From the NCBI GenBank assembly GCA_038255145.1, contig JBBSLP010000025.1:1-64000 (forward strand): 64,000 nt of DNA, written 5' to 3'. Shown in pieces: positions 51,304-59,862 of this stretch. The notes under the pieces were generated by a model that saw only the letters and a list, made by a program, of their open reading frames with translations, ran no database searches and was not told the origin of the DNA. Within the stretch, counting starts at the first letter, position 1. The number at the start of each line of letters is the position of its first letter. The position numbers and the translations under genes were made by a program. The stretch is from WHTX01 sp038255145 (lineage in GTDB: Bacteria; Actinomycetota; Acidimicrobiia; Acidimicrobiales; CAIXPF01).

Positions 51304-52494
51304 ATGGGTTCGAACGGCATCAGGGACAAGGTCGCCATCGTCGGCATGGGCTGCACGCCCTTCGGCGAGCACTGGGACAAGAGCGTCGATGACCTCCTCA
51401 TCGACGCCACCGAGGAGGCGTTCCGCACCTCGGGCATCGCCAAGGAGCAGATCGACGCCTACTGGTTCGGCACCATGGGCTCCGCCGTCTCCGGCCTGGG
51501 CCTCAGCCGCCCGCTGAAGCTCGATTACAAGCCCGTCACGCGCCTCGAGAACATGTGCGCCACGGGTTCCGAGGCCTTCCGCAACGCGTGCTACGCCGTC
51601 GCCTCCGGCGCGTACGACACCGTGATGGCCGTCGGCGTCGAGAAGCTCAAGGACTCGGGCTTCTCCGGCCTCACCGGCGCCCGGCCCCCGGCCGACGGCA
51701 CCGACCCGTCGATCACCGCCCCGGCCACCTTCTCGCTGCTGGCCCCGGCCTACGGCAACAAGTACGGCGTGGACACGGACTCCATGAAGGAGGTCATGAC
51801 CCGCATCGCTTGGAAGAACCACAAGAACGGCGCCCTGAACCCCCGGGCGCAGTTCAAGAAGGAAGTCGGCAAGGACGTCATCTGCAACAGCCCGCTCGTG
51901 GCTGGTCCGCTGGGCATCTTCGACTGCTCCGGCGTCTCCGACGGTTCGGCCTGCGCCATCATCGTGCGGGCCGAGGATGCCCACAAGTACACGGACCACC
52001 CGCTGTACGTGAAGGCCCTGTCCTTCACCGCCGGTCCCGCCTTCGGCCCCATGGACCCCGACTACGACTACACCACCTTCACCGAGGTGGAGAAGTGTGC
52101 CGAGGACGCCTACGCCCAGGCCGGCGTGACCGATCCCCGTGGCCAGATCGCCATGGCCGAGGTCCACGACTGCTTCACGCCCACCGAGCTCGTCCTCATG
52201 GAGGACCTGGGCTTCGCCGAGCGCGGCACCGCCTGGAAGGAAGTCCTGGCCGGGACGTACGACCTCGACGGTGACCTGCCCGTCAACCCCGACGGTGGCC
52301 TCAAGTCCTTCGGGCACCCCATCGGTGCCTCGGGCCTGCGCATGCTGTTCGAGGCCTGGCTGCAGCTCCGGGGCCAGGCCCCGGCCGAGCGCCAGATCAA
52401 GACCAACAAGACCCTGGCGCTGACGCACAACCTGGGCGGCCAGCCCGGCGCCTGCGTGAGCTTCATCTCCATCTGGGGCACCGAGCTCGGCTGA
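51304..52494 (+). CDS. SCP2/Ltp-type thiolase (acetyl-CoA acetyltransferase family)
   Basis: A 396-aa thiolase-superfamily protein of the lipid-transfer-protein type. The nucleophile Cys is in ENMCATGSEAFRNA near residue 84, and the active-site His is in GHPIGASGLRM near 340. AEVHDCFTPTELVLMEDLGF is the loop with the second His, and the C-terminus GGQPGACVSFISIWG retains a Cys. Such enzymes cleave or condense acyl-CoA chains and usually need a DUF35 partner. The HMGS-like/OB-fold protein at 45043 is the obvious candidate. Codon choice suggests good expression. Confidence 0.92.
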   Translation: MGSNGIRDKVAIVGMGCTPFGEHWDKSVDDLLIDATEEAFRTSGIAKEQIDAYWFGTMGSAVSGLGLSRPLKLDYKPVTRLENMCATGSEAFRNACYAVASGAYDTVMAVGVEKLKDSGFSGLTGARPPADGTDPSITAPATFSLLAPAYGNKYGVDTDSMKEVMTRIAWKNHKNGALNPRAQFKKEVGKDVICNSPLVAGPLGIFDCSGVSDGSACAIIVRAEDAHKYTDHPLYVKALSFTAGPAFGPMDPDYDYTTFTEVEKCAEDAYAQAGVTDPRGQIAMAEVHDCFTPTELVLMEDLGFAERGTAWKEVLAGTYDLDGDLPVNPDGGLKSFGHPIGASGLRMLFEAWLQLRGQAPAERQIKTNKTLALTHNLGGQPGACVSFISIWGTELG

Positions 52495-52559
52495 CCGAGC
52501 CGCATCGGTCAGCTCGCTGATCGATGACCGCTCGACAGGTTCAACGAGGGGGGAACGCA

Positions 52560-52587
52560 GGGCCCGGTCGCTTCGGCGGCCGGGCCC
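52560..52587. terminator. 12-bp terminator hairpin with a TTCG loop
   Basis: GGGCCCGG pairs with CCGGGCCC. Inside, CGC(TTCG)GCG plus one T-G pair completes a stem of about 12 bp with the stable C(UUCG)G loop. It lies 66 nt after the thiolase stop, between convergent genes. Confidence 0.65.
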
Positions 52588-52628
52588 TCCCGCGTGCCGG
52601 CCCTGCGCCGGTGAGCGCCAGGGAGCCT

Positions 52629-53270
52629 TCAGATGTCGCGCTCGTCGGTCAGGTCCCGCAGGTAGGCCTTCTCCAGGTCGGCCCGCACCGCGTCCACGGT
52701 CACGTCGAGCTTCATGGCGTCGATGACCAGCTCGCACACGTCGGGGGCCGAGGTGTAGCGGTCCCAGGTGGTGGCGTCCCACACCTCGGCCCGGCGGAAG
52801 GACTTGGCGCAGTGGATGTAGACCTCGCCCACCTCGACGCCCACGGCCAGCCTGGGCCGGCGCAGCTCACCGTCCCACAGCGACAGCACCTCGGGATCGG
52901 TGGTCAGCGACGCCCGACCCTCGAGGCGCAGGGTCTCGTCCCGGCCCGGCAGCACGAACAGCAGCCCGATGTGGGGGTTGCCGAGCATGTTCTCCAGCGA
53001 GTCGAGCAGGTTGTTGCCGCTCAGGTCGGGGATGGCCAGCCGCTTCTCGTCGAGGACGCGGACGAAGCCCGCGGGCCCGCCCCGGGGGGACACGTCGCAG
53101 CGTCCTTCGGATGACGACGTCGCCACCAGGCAGAACGGGGCGGCGGCGATGAAAGCCCGGGCGCCGGCGTCGACGTGGTCGATCTTCTTACGCTGTACGC
53201 CGGGGCTGGGCTGGCGGTAGATCGTGCGCAGCTCGTCCCGGTCGACGACGGTGTTGCGGAAGGCGGCCAT
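52629..53270 (-). CDS. PPOX-type FMN flavoprotein, MSMEG_1061 family
   Basis: A 213-aa split-barrel flavoprotein. DVSPRGGPAGFVRVLDEKRLAIPDLSGNNLLDSLENMLGNP (residues 57-97) and IGLLFVLPGRDETLRLEG are highly typical of the TIGR04025 family, with the basic pair for FMN/F420 phosphate. The helix near the C-terminus has YIHCAKSFRRAEVWD. ATG-53270 is preferred; it follows TACAAC by 7 nt, a near-match to the leaderless pattern. Confidence 0.92.
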   Translation of the reverse strand: MAAFRNTVVDRDELRTIYRQPSPGVQRKKIDHVDAGARAFIAAAPFCLVATSSSEGRCDVSPRGGPAGFVRVLDEKRLAIPDLSGNNLLDSLENMLGNPHIGLLFVLPGRDETLRLEGRASLTTDPEVLSLWDGELRRPRLAVGVEVGEVYIHCAKSFRRAEVWDATTWDRYTSAPDVCELVIDAMKLDVTVDAVRADLEKAYLRDLTDERDI

Positions 53271-53346
53271 GGGGTCGGTTGTACCACGTCGTCCCCGCCT
53301 CGGCATCGGGTCCGGGGCCGACCGACAGCGGTGTGATCGGGTGGGC

Positions 53347-55212
53347 TCAGCGCTCGGCGTGCACCACGTCGAGGCCGAGGAGGCGGGTCACCTCGGTCTC
53401 CACCCCAGCTCCGTCCAGGCCCAGCTCGGCGAGGATGGCGTCGGGCTTGCCGTGGGGCAGGTAGGCCACGGGCACACCGAGGATGCGTACCCGGGGGATG
53501 CGCTCGCCGGCGGTGCACGCCTGGCTGATGGCGTCGGCCAGGGCCGACCCCGCCCCACCGACGCGCACGCCGTCCTCGATGGTGACGACGAGGGGATGGG
53601 TGGCGGCGTCGGCCACCATCTCGGGGTCGAGGGGCTTGACCGCCCGCACGTCCCACACCGTGGCCTCGACCCCCCGTTGGGCCAGGCCGGCGGCGGCCTC
53701 GTTGGCCGCGGCCAGCATCTTGCCCACGGCCAGCACGCACACGTCGGCGCCCCGGCGCACCCGGCGGGCGTGCACACCGTGGCCGACCTCGGCCTCGCCC
53801 ACGTTGACGGCCGCGGTCTTCGGCCAGCGGATGGCCACCGGCCCCGTGGTGATGTCCAGGGCGTCGTGCAGCATCTGCTGCAGGTCCTGGTAGGACGAGG
53901 GGGCGAAGACGGTCATGTTCGGCACCTTGGTCAACAGCGCCAGGTCGAGCACGCCGTGGTGCGAGGGGCCGTCGTCGCCGGTGATGCCCGCCCGGTCCAG
54001 GCAGAACACCACCGGGCACCCGTGCAGGCCGACGTCGAGGTTGATCTGGTCGAAGGCACGGGCCAGGAACGTCGAGTACAGGGCGACCACGGGGCGCAGG
54101 CCTCCCATGGCCATGCCCGCGGCTGACGTCACCGCGTGCTGCTCGGCGATGCCGACGTCGAAGAAGCGGCGGGGGAAACGGTCCTTGAAGGGCAGCAGGC
54201 CGGTCGAGTCGGGCATGGCCGCGGTGATGGCCACCACCTCGGGCCGCAGCTCGGCTTCTTTGAGCAGGGCCTCGGAGAACGCCGCGGTGTACGTGCCCGA
54301 CTTGAAGTCCGACATGTCGTGGAGCTTCTTGATGGGGTCGTTCTCGGCCGGGGCGTACCCCCGGCCCTTCTCGGTGAGGACGTGGAGGACGATGGGGCCG
54401 TCGGCGAAGTCGGCCATGTTGGTCAACGCCGCCTCCAGGGCGGCGATGTCGTGGCCGTCGACGGGTCCGGCGTAGCGCACGCCCAGGTCCTCGAAGAAGG
54501 CCCGGGGCTCCCACATCTCCCTGATGGCGGCCTTGGTGGCGTTCCACCCGCGCTCGAGGGTGCCGCCCAGGGGCAGGCCCCGCACCTTGCGCTCCACCCG
54601 GTCCTGCAGCCGCACCCCGCGGGGGTCGAGGCGGACCTTGATGAGGCTGGCCGACAGCAGGGACACCGTGGGGGCGTAGGAGCGACCGTTGTCGTTGAGG
54701 ATGATGATGACCCGGCGCCCCGAGTGGCCCAGGTTGTTCAGGCCCTCGAAGGCCATGCCCCCGGTCATGGAGCCGTCGCCGATCACGGCCACCACCCGGC
54801 GTCCCCTGCCGCCGAGCTCGGGGTCCTCGGCCGTGGCCAGCCCGTGGGCGTAGGACAGCACGGTGGAGGCATGGCTGTTCTCCACCCAGTCGTGGGGGGA
54901 TTCGGCCCGCGACGGATAGCCCGACAGCCCGTCGGGCTGGCGCAGCGTCTCGAAGGAGTCCTGGCGGCCGGTGACGAGCTTGTGCACGTAGGTCTGGTGC
55001 CCGGTGTCCCACAACAGGATGTCGTCGGGCGAGTCGAAGACGCGGTGCATGGCCAGGGTGAGCTCGACCACGCCCAGGTTCGAACCCAGGTGACCGCCGT
55101 TGGCGTTGACCCGCTCCACGATGACCTGGCGGATCTCCTCGGCCAGCGCCGCGAGCTCCTGGGAGTCGAGCGTGCGCAGGTCCGCCGGGCAGGTGATCGT
55201 CTCGAGGAGCAT
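53347..55212 (-). CDS. dxs: 1-deoxy-D-xylulose-5-phosphate synthase
   Basis: A 621-aa enzyme making DXP from pyruvate and glyceraldehyde-3-phosphate with thiamine diphosphate, the first step of the MEP isoprenoid route. Landmarks are NANGGHLGSNLGVVELTLAMHRVFD near residues 36-60, the ThDP motif GDGSMTGGMAFEGLNNLG near 149-166, HVLTEKGRGYAPAE, the transketolase-like centre FARAFDQINLDVG, and a complete C-terminal transketolase_C domain. ATG-55212 has GGGAG upstream, and TACGGT at 55292-55297 may be its -10. Length is normal. Confidence 0.97.
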   Translation of the reverse strand: MLLETITCPADLRTLDSQELAALAEEIRQVIVERVNANGGHLGSNLGVVELTLAMHRVFDSPDDILLWDTGHQTYVHKLVTGRQDSFETLRQPDGLSGYPSRAESPHDWVENSHASTVLSYAHGLATAEDPELGGRGRRVVAVIGDGSMTGGMAFEGLNNLGHSGRRVIIILNDNGRSYAPTVSLLSASLIKVRLDPRGVRLQDRVERKVRGLPLGGTLERGWNATKAAIREMWEPRAFFEDLGVRYAGPVDGHDIAALEAALTNMADFADGPIVLHVLTEKGRGYAPAENDPIKKLHDMSDFKSGTYTAAFSEALLKEAELRPEVVAITAAMPDSTGLLPFKDRFPRRFFDVGIAEQHAVTSAAGMAMGGLRPVVALYSTFLARAFDQINLDVGLHGCPVVFCLDRAGITGDDGPSHHGVLDLALLTKVPNMTVFAPSSYQDLQQMLHDALDITTGPVAIRWPKTAAVNVGEAEVGHGVHARRVRRGADVCVLAVGKMLAAANEAAAGLAQRGVEATVWDVRAVKPLDPEMVADAATHPLVVTIEDGVRVGGAGSALADAISQACTAGERIPRVRILGVPVAYLPHGKPDAILAELGLDGAGVETEVTRLLGLDVVHAER

Positions 55213-55331
55213 GCCGTTGGGTCTCCCTGTCGGTTGGGGTCGAAGGGTGTGCGGCCAGCAGGCCGGCGCGTCCCGGCGTCGCCCTGGGATCACCGTAGCG
55301 CTGGGTCGCGGCGAGTGGCTCTGCAGGGGCG

Positions 55332-56198
55332 TCAGCCCGTGCGGGCCGACGTGGTCGCGCCCACCGTGTCCTCGTCGTCGGCCGATCGCCGTCCCTGGCC
55401 CCGCTGGTTGCGCACGCGGGCCAGGAGGGGATCGCAGCGCCGGGCCAGGGCGTAACCGACGCAGAGCACGGCCACACCGCCCACGGCGTCGAGCCAGAAG
55501 TGGTTGGCCGTGACCACGATGGCGAACAGGGTCACCAGGGGGTAGCAGGCGAACAGCCCCCGGACCCAGGGGTTGCGCACCACGGGCCAGATGGCCAGGG
55601 CGCACCACAGGGACCAGCCGATGTGCAGGCTGGGCATGGCCGCGTACTGGTTGGACACCGCGGCCATGCCTCCGGAGTCGAAGGACCACAGGCCGCCGTA
55701 GCGCGACAGCGTGTCGACGAAGTCGAAGCTGAGGTCGCCGCCACCCCAGGTGCCCACGTCGTTGAGCAGGCGGGGGGGCATGAGGGGGAACAGGGTGAAG
55801 CCGATCAGCGCCAGGGCGGTGGTGAAGCCCAGCGTCGTGCGCATCACCCGGTAGCGGTCAGGGCGGCGACGGAACAGGAACACCAGGACACCGGCGGTGA
55901 CGATGAAGTGCAGGGTGCCGTAGTAGATGTTCCACATCCGGACGAACCACGACCAGCCCAGGAAGGCGTGCTGCACGTGGGGCTCGACGAACAGCCCCAG
56001 GCTGCGCTCGATGTCGACGACCCGCTGCGCGTTGTGCAGGGCGAGGGCCGGGGCCACCGTGGCCGAGCCGTACTGGTTCCGCACCCAGGAGTAGACGACG
56101 TAGAAGGCGAGGATGGCGGCGGCCTCGATGTACCAGTGCAGGCGCACGGCCCGGGGCTGGCGATCAGCCGTGGCGTTCTCCTGCAGCATCCGCTCCAT
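55332..56198 (-). CDS. PAP2-family (Aur1/Ipt1-like) membrane phosphatase or transferase
   Basis: A 288-aa protein with about six TM helices. PAP2-like motifs are the basic-aromatic FPLMPPRLLND region, AAMPSLHIGWSLW (Ser-His) near residues 190-202 and TANHFWLDAVGG (His-Asp) near 231-242. This is the inositolphosphotransferase-type subgroup found widely in Actinobacteria. It ends in a charged cytosolic tail. It probably acts on lipid phosphates. It lies upstream of dxs on the same strand, 120 bp away, a spacing that allows a separate dxs promoter. Confidence 0.88.
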   Translation of the reverse strand: MERMLQENATADRQPRAVRLHWYIEAAAILAFYVVYSWVRNQYGSATVAPALALHNAQRVVDIERSLGLFVEPHVQHAFLGWSWFVRMWNIYYGTLHFIVTAGVLVFLFRRRPDRYRVMRTTLGFTTALALIGFTLFPLMPPRLLNDVGTWGGGDLSFDFVDTLSRYGGLWSFDSGGMAAVSNQYAAMPSLHIGWSLWCALAIWPVVRNPWVRGLFACYPLVTLFAIVVTANHFWLDAVGGVAVLCVGYALARRCDPLLARVRNQRGQGRRSADDEDTVGATTSARTG

Positions 56199-56418
56199 CC
56201 TGGCCCAGGCGCCGTCCGCGACCTCGTCGGGGCGGCGTCGACAGCTCGACGCGCGCGGGGGCGATGTCCTCGGCGCCCGTCCACCCTACCGGCCACCGTG
56301 CCGTCACCTGCTGGTCAGATGATGGTCAGATGATGGTCGCCGTCACCGGTTCGTCGCGTCGATCGCGCAGATCCGCCGGATTCGGTGGCGGCCCGGTCAC
56401 CCGATCCGGGCGCCGCGC

Positions 56419-56811
56419 TCAGTGCTCGAGCTTCTCGAGGAACCGCTCGCGGCTGACGATGACCCGGGTCACCCGGCCCACGCCCACCAGGCCCCGCTCG
56501 TCGCGGGCGGAGACGGTGAAGGTGAGCTTCGCCCCTTCGACCTTCTCGAGCACGGCCTCGGCCCGTACCTGCACACCGACGGCGGTGGGGGCCAGGTGGT
56601 CGAGCTGGACCCGCATGCCCACCGTGGTGCGCCCCGGTTCGAGCTTGCCGTCGAGCGCGGCCACGGTGGCCTCTTCGCACAGGGCCAGCAACCTGGGCGT
56701 GGCCAGCGCGGGGACGTCCCCCGACCGCATCGAGACCGCGGTATCGGCCTCGCCCACGACGAGGGTCACCTCGCCACGTAACCCTGGTTCGGTCTCCACC
56801 GTCGGTACCAT
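56419..56811 (-). CDS. Hotdog-fold thioesterase (FlK-like)
   Basis: A 130-aa hotdog protein. ATPRLLALCEEATVAAL and RTTVGMRVQLDHLAPTAVG place Thr38, Glu46 and His72 in the positions of the Thr-Glu-His triad of fluoroacetyl-CoA thioesterase. This suggests a housekeeping acyl-CoA thioesterase rather than fluoroacetate resistance specifically. It starts at ATG-56811 without an obvious ribosome site. It is divergent from tldD. Confidence 0.88.
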   Translation of the reverse strand: MVPTVETEPGLRGEVTLVVGEADTAVSMRSGDVPALATPRLLALCEEATVAALDGKLEPGRTTVGMRVQLDHLAPTAVGVQVRAEAVLEKVEGAKLTFTVSARDERGLVGVGRVTRVIVSRERFLEKLEH

Positions 56812-56955
56812 AAGGCCGCTCGGCGCGGGTCACCAGCCGTCGGTCACATCGGCTGGCACCAGATCAGTCGCGGGATCAGTTCCGTCACCCCAGTCTTGAC
56901 ACAACGTGCTGGTGCCGACCGGTCCCCTGCCTGGCCGGCGCCCGGGAGGGTCGCC

Positions 56956-58437
56956 ATGTCCGCTAGAACCGCCAGCAGATCAGCCGCGAACACATCGGGC
57001 GCGTCTGGATCGGCCCTGATCGACGAGGCGGTGGTGCGCAGGGCGTTGGACGCCGCCCTGTCCGCCGGCGCCGGTTTCGCCGAGGTGTTCGCCGAGGACG
57101 TGCGCTCCACCAGTGCCTCCCTCGACGACGGTCGCGTCGAGGACGTGGTCACCGGCCGGGACCGGGGCGCCGGCGTGCGCGTCGTGGTCGGTGACACCAC
57201 CGGGTTCGCCCACACCGCCGACCTGTCCGAGGCCGGCCTGCTGGCTGCGGCCCGCACCGCCGCGGCCGTGGCCGCCCACGCCCCCGCCGGCGCCGTGCGC
57301 GAGCTGGCCCTGCACGGTGGCGGTCAGCTCGTGCGCCGCCGCCCCGACGGCGAGATCGACCCCTCGACCATCGCCAAGGCGGCCAAGGTGGCCCTGCTGG
57401 GCCGGGCCGACGAGGCCGCCCGGGCCGCCCGCCTCGAGGGCACCGCCCCCGGCGAGGGCATCGTCCAGGTCGCGGCCCGCTACTCCGACTCCCGCCGGCG
57501 CACCCTGGTGGCCAGCTCCGAAGGCACCTTCGTCGGCGACGAGCAGGTGCGCAGCCTGTTCTCGGTGTCCTGCGTGGCCAAGGGCGACGCCGGCCTGCAG
57601 ACGGGGCGCGAGACCATCGGCCGCACCGCGGGGTGGGAGCTGTTCGACGCCTACGACGTCGAGGAGCTGGCCCGCACCGCCGCCGGCCGGGCCCTGCGCA
57701 AGCTGGCGGCCCGCCCGGCGCCGTCGGGCACCATGGCCGTGGTCATCGCCTCGGGATCCGGCGGCATCCTCTTCCACGAGGCCTGCGGGCACGGCCTCGA
57801 GGCCGACCTGGTGGCCAAGGGGGCCTCGGCCTTCGCCGGTCGGGTGGCGGAGCAGGTGGCCTCCCCCCTGGTCACGGTGATCGACGACGGCACCATGGCG
57901 GGGGAGTGGGGCTGCTACGGCATCGACGACGAGGGCCGGCCCGCCCAGCGCAACGTGCTCATCGAGGACGGCGTGCTCACCGACTACCTGTGGGACCACC
58001 TGCGGGCCCGCAAGGCGCACCGCCCCAGCTCGGGCAACGGCCGTCGCCAGAGCTACCGCCACCTGCCCATGGTGCGCATGACCAACACCTTCATCGGCCA
58101 GGGCACCAGTGACCCCGACGAGATCGTGGCCAGCACCGAGCGGGGCATCTACGTGGCCCAGCTCGGCGGCGGGCAGGTCAACACGGCCAGCGGCGACTTC
58201 GTGTTCGGCATGACCGAGGCCTACCTGATCGAGGGGGGCGAGATCACCGAGCCCATCCGCGACGGCAACCTCATCGGCAACGGTCCCGCCGCCCTGGGGG
58301 CCATCGATGCCGTGGGCGACGACTTCGCCATGGGGGGCCCGGGCACGTGTGGCAAGGACGGCCAGGGGGTGCCCGTGGGCACCGGTACCCCGACCCTGCG
58401 GGTGCCCGCCCTCACCGTCGGCGGGACGGCGGCCTGA
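56956..58437 (+). CDS. tldD: TldD metalloprotease subunit
   Basis: A 493-aa protein of the TldD/PmbA family. The zinc motif HEACGHGLEADL (HExxxH) is near residues 275-286, preceded by GSGGILFHE. EWGCYGIDDEGRPAQRN and the C-terminal GDFVFGMTEAYLIEGGEITEPIRDGNLIGNGPAALGAID block are typical. It pairs with TldE directly downstream; in E. coli the heterodimer degrades unfolded peptides and matures microcin B17 and CcdA. ATG-56956 has GGGAGGG upstream. No candidate precursor peptide is evident beside it. Confidence 0.95.
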   Translation: MSARTASRSAANTSGASGSALIDEAVVRRALDAALSAGAGFAEVFAEDVRSTSASLDDGRVEDVVTGRDRGAGVRVVVGDTTGFAHTADLSEAGLLAAARTAAAVAAHAPAGAVRELALHGGGQLVRRRPDGEIDPSTIAKAAKVALLGRADEAARAARLEGTAPGEGIVQVAARYSDSRRRTLVASSEGTFVGDEQVRSLFSVSCVAKGDAGLQTGRETIGRTAGWELFDAYDVEELARTAAGRALRKLAARPAPSGTMAVVIASGSGGILFHEACGHGLEADLVAKGASAFAGRVAEQVASPLVTVIDDGTMAGEWGCYGIDDEGRPAQRNVLIEDGVLTDYLWDHLRARKAHRPSSGNGRRQSYRHLPMVRMTNTFIGQGTSDPDEIVASTERGIYVAQLGGGQVNTASGDFVFGMTEAYLIEGGEITEPIRDGNLIGNGPAALGAIDAVGDDFAMGGPGTCGKDGQGVPVGTGTPTLRVPALTVGGTAA

Positions 58438-59819
58438 TGAGCACCCCGGTCTCCACCGCCGAGACGACGCCCGCCGGCGAGCACGACCTACTGGCCCTGG
58501 CCGAGCGCTGGGTGGGCCAGGCCCGTCCCGGCGAGCAGCTCGAAGTGGCCGTGGCCAGTTCCACCAGCACCTCGGTCAAGGCCTACCGGGGCGAGGTGGA
58601 GTCGTTCACTTCGGCCACCTCCTTCGGCGTGGGCATCCGGGTCATCACCGAGGGTCGCCAGGGCTTCGCCCATTGCGGCACCTTCGACGAGGACGCCCTC
58701 GCCGATGCCCTGGCCGACGCCAGGGACAACGCCGGGTTCGCCCAGCCCGACCAGTGGAACGGCCTGGCCGAGGCCGACGGCGTCGCCCCCGTGGTCCACG
58801 ACCTGTGGAACCCCGCCGTCACCAGCACCGACCCCGCCCGCAAGGTGGCCCTGGCCCTGGAGCTGGAACGGGCCGTGCTCGCCGGGGACCCCCGCATCAC
58901 CGGGGTGCGCGAGTCGTCCTACGGCGACTCGGCCGGTGAGTTCGCCATCGTCACCAACACCGGGCCCCGCTCGGTGGGCCGCTCCACCTCGTGTTGGCTG
59001 TCGGTGTCCTCCCTGGCCAGCGACGGCAGCGAGACCATGACCGGCTACGGCGTCGATGTGGGCCGCGACCCCGCCGCCCTCGACGTCGAGCGGGTGGCGG
59101 CCGACGCCGTCGAACGGGCCACCCGTCTGCTCGGCGGCAAGCCCGTGCCCACCCAGCGCCTGGCCCTGGTGCTGGAACCTCGCCTGGCCGCCACCGTGCT
59201 GGGCATCGTGGCCGGGACCCTGTCGGGCGAGGTCGTGCTCAAGGGCCGCTCCCCGTTCGGCGAGCGGGTGGGCCAGCTGGTGGCCTCGCCGCTGTTGACC
59301 CTGGTCGATGACCCCACCGACCCCCGCTCCCTGGGGGCGGACACGTGGGACGGCGAGGGCCTGGCCTGCCGGCGCAACGTGCTGCTCGATGCCGGGGTGC
59401 TCCAGGGCTTCCTGCACAACAGCTACACCGGCCGTCGCTCGGGCACGGCGTCGACCGGTTCGGCCGTGCGCGGCGCCCGCTCCCTGCCCGGCGTGGGCGC
59501 CCAGGCCCTGGCCGTGACCCCGGGTTCGGGCACGCTCGACGAGCTCATCGCCGGGGTCGACCACGGCTTCCTCGTGCAGTCCATGACCGGGTTGCACTCG
59601 GGGGTGAACGCCACCTCGGGCGACTTCTCCGTCGGCGCCGAGGGCCTGATGATCCGCCACGGGCAGCTGGCCGAGCCGGTGCGCGAGGTCACCATCGCCT
59701 CCACCCTGCAGCGCCTGCTGCTCGACGTGATCGCCGTCGGTGGCCACATCGAGTGGCTGCCCTCGGGGTCGGGCTCGGCTCCCCTGGTCATCTCCGAGGT
59801 CGCCCTGTCCGGCACCTGA
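58437..59819 (+). CDS. TldE/PmbA family protein
   Basis: A 460-aa partner of TldD. It lacks the HExxxH motif, as TldE subunits do. N-terminal LEVAVASSTSTSVKAYRGEVESFTSATSFGVGIRVI and C-terminal GVNATSGDFSVGAEGLMIRHGQLAEPVREVTIASTLQRLL are family blocks. Its ATG overlaps the tldD stop by one base (TGATG), giving tight coupling. It forms the heterodimer wall and supplies substrate contacts. Confidence 0.94.
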   Translation: MSTPVSTAETTPAGEHDLLALAERWVGQARPGEQLEVAVASSTSTSVKAYRGEVESFTSATSFGVGIRVITEGRQGFAHCGTFDEDALADALADARDNAGFAQPDQWNGLAEADGVAPVVHDLWNPAVTSTDPARKVALALELERAVLAGDPRITGVRESSYGDSAGEFAIVTNTGPRSVGRSTSCWLSVSSLASDGSETMTGYGVDVGRDPAALDVERVAADAVERATRLLGGKPVPTQRLALVLEPRLAATVLGIVAGTLSGEVVLKGRSPFGERVGQLVASPLLTLVDDPTDPRSLGADTWDGEGLACRRNVLLDAGVLQGFLHNSYTGRRSGTASTGSAVRGARSLPGVGAQALAVTPGSGTLDELIAGVDHGFLVQSMTGLHSGVNATSGDFSVGAEGLMIRHGQLAEPVREVTIASTLQRLLLDVIAVGGHIEWLPSGSGSAPLVISEVALSGT

Positions 59820-59862
59820 GCGCCGCCTTCCGGGGCCGGCATCCCGGGCCGGGGCGACCTGG

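Noticed and set aside
56897..56902. Perfect TTGACA hexamer upstream of tldD
   Set aside because: No -10-like sequence occurs 16-19 bp downstream, so it is not supported as a promoter.
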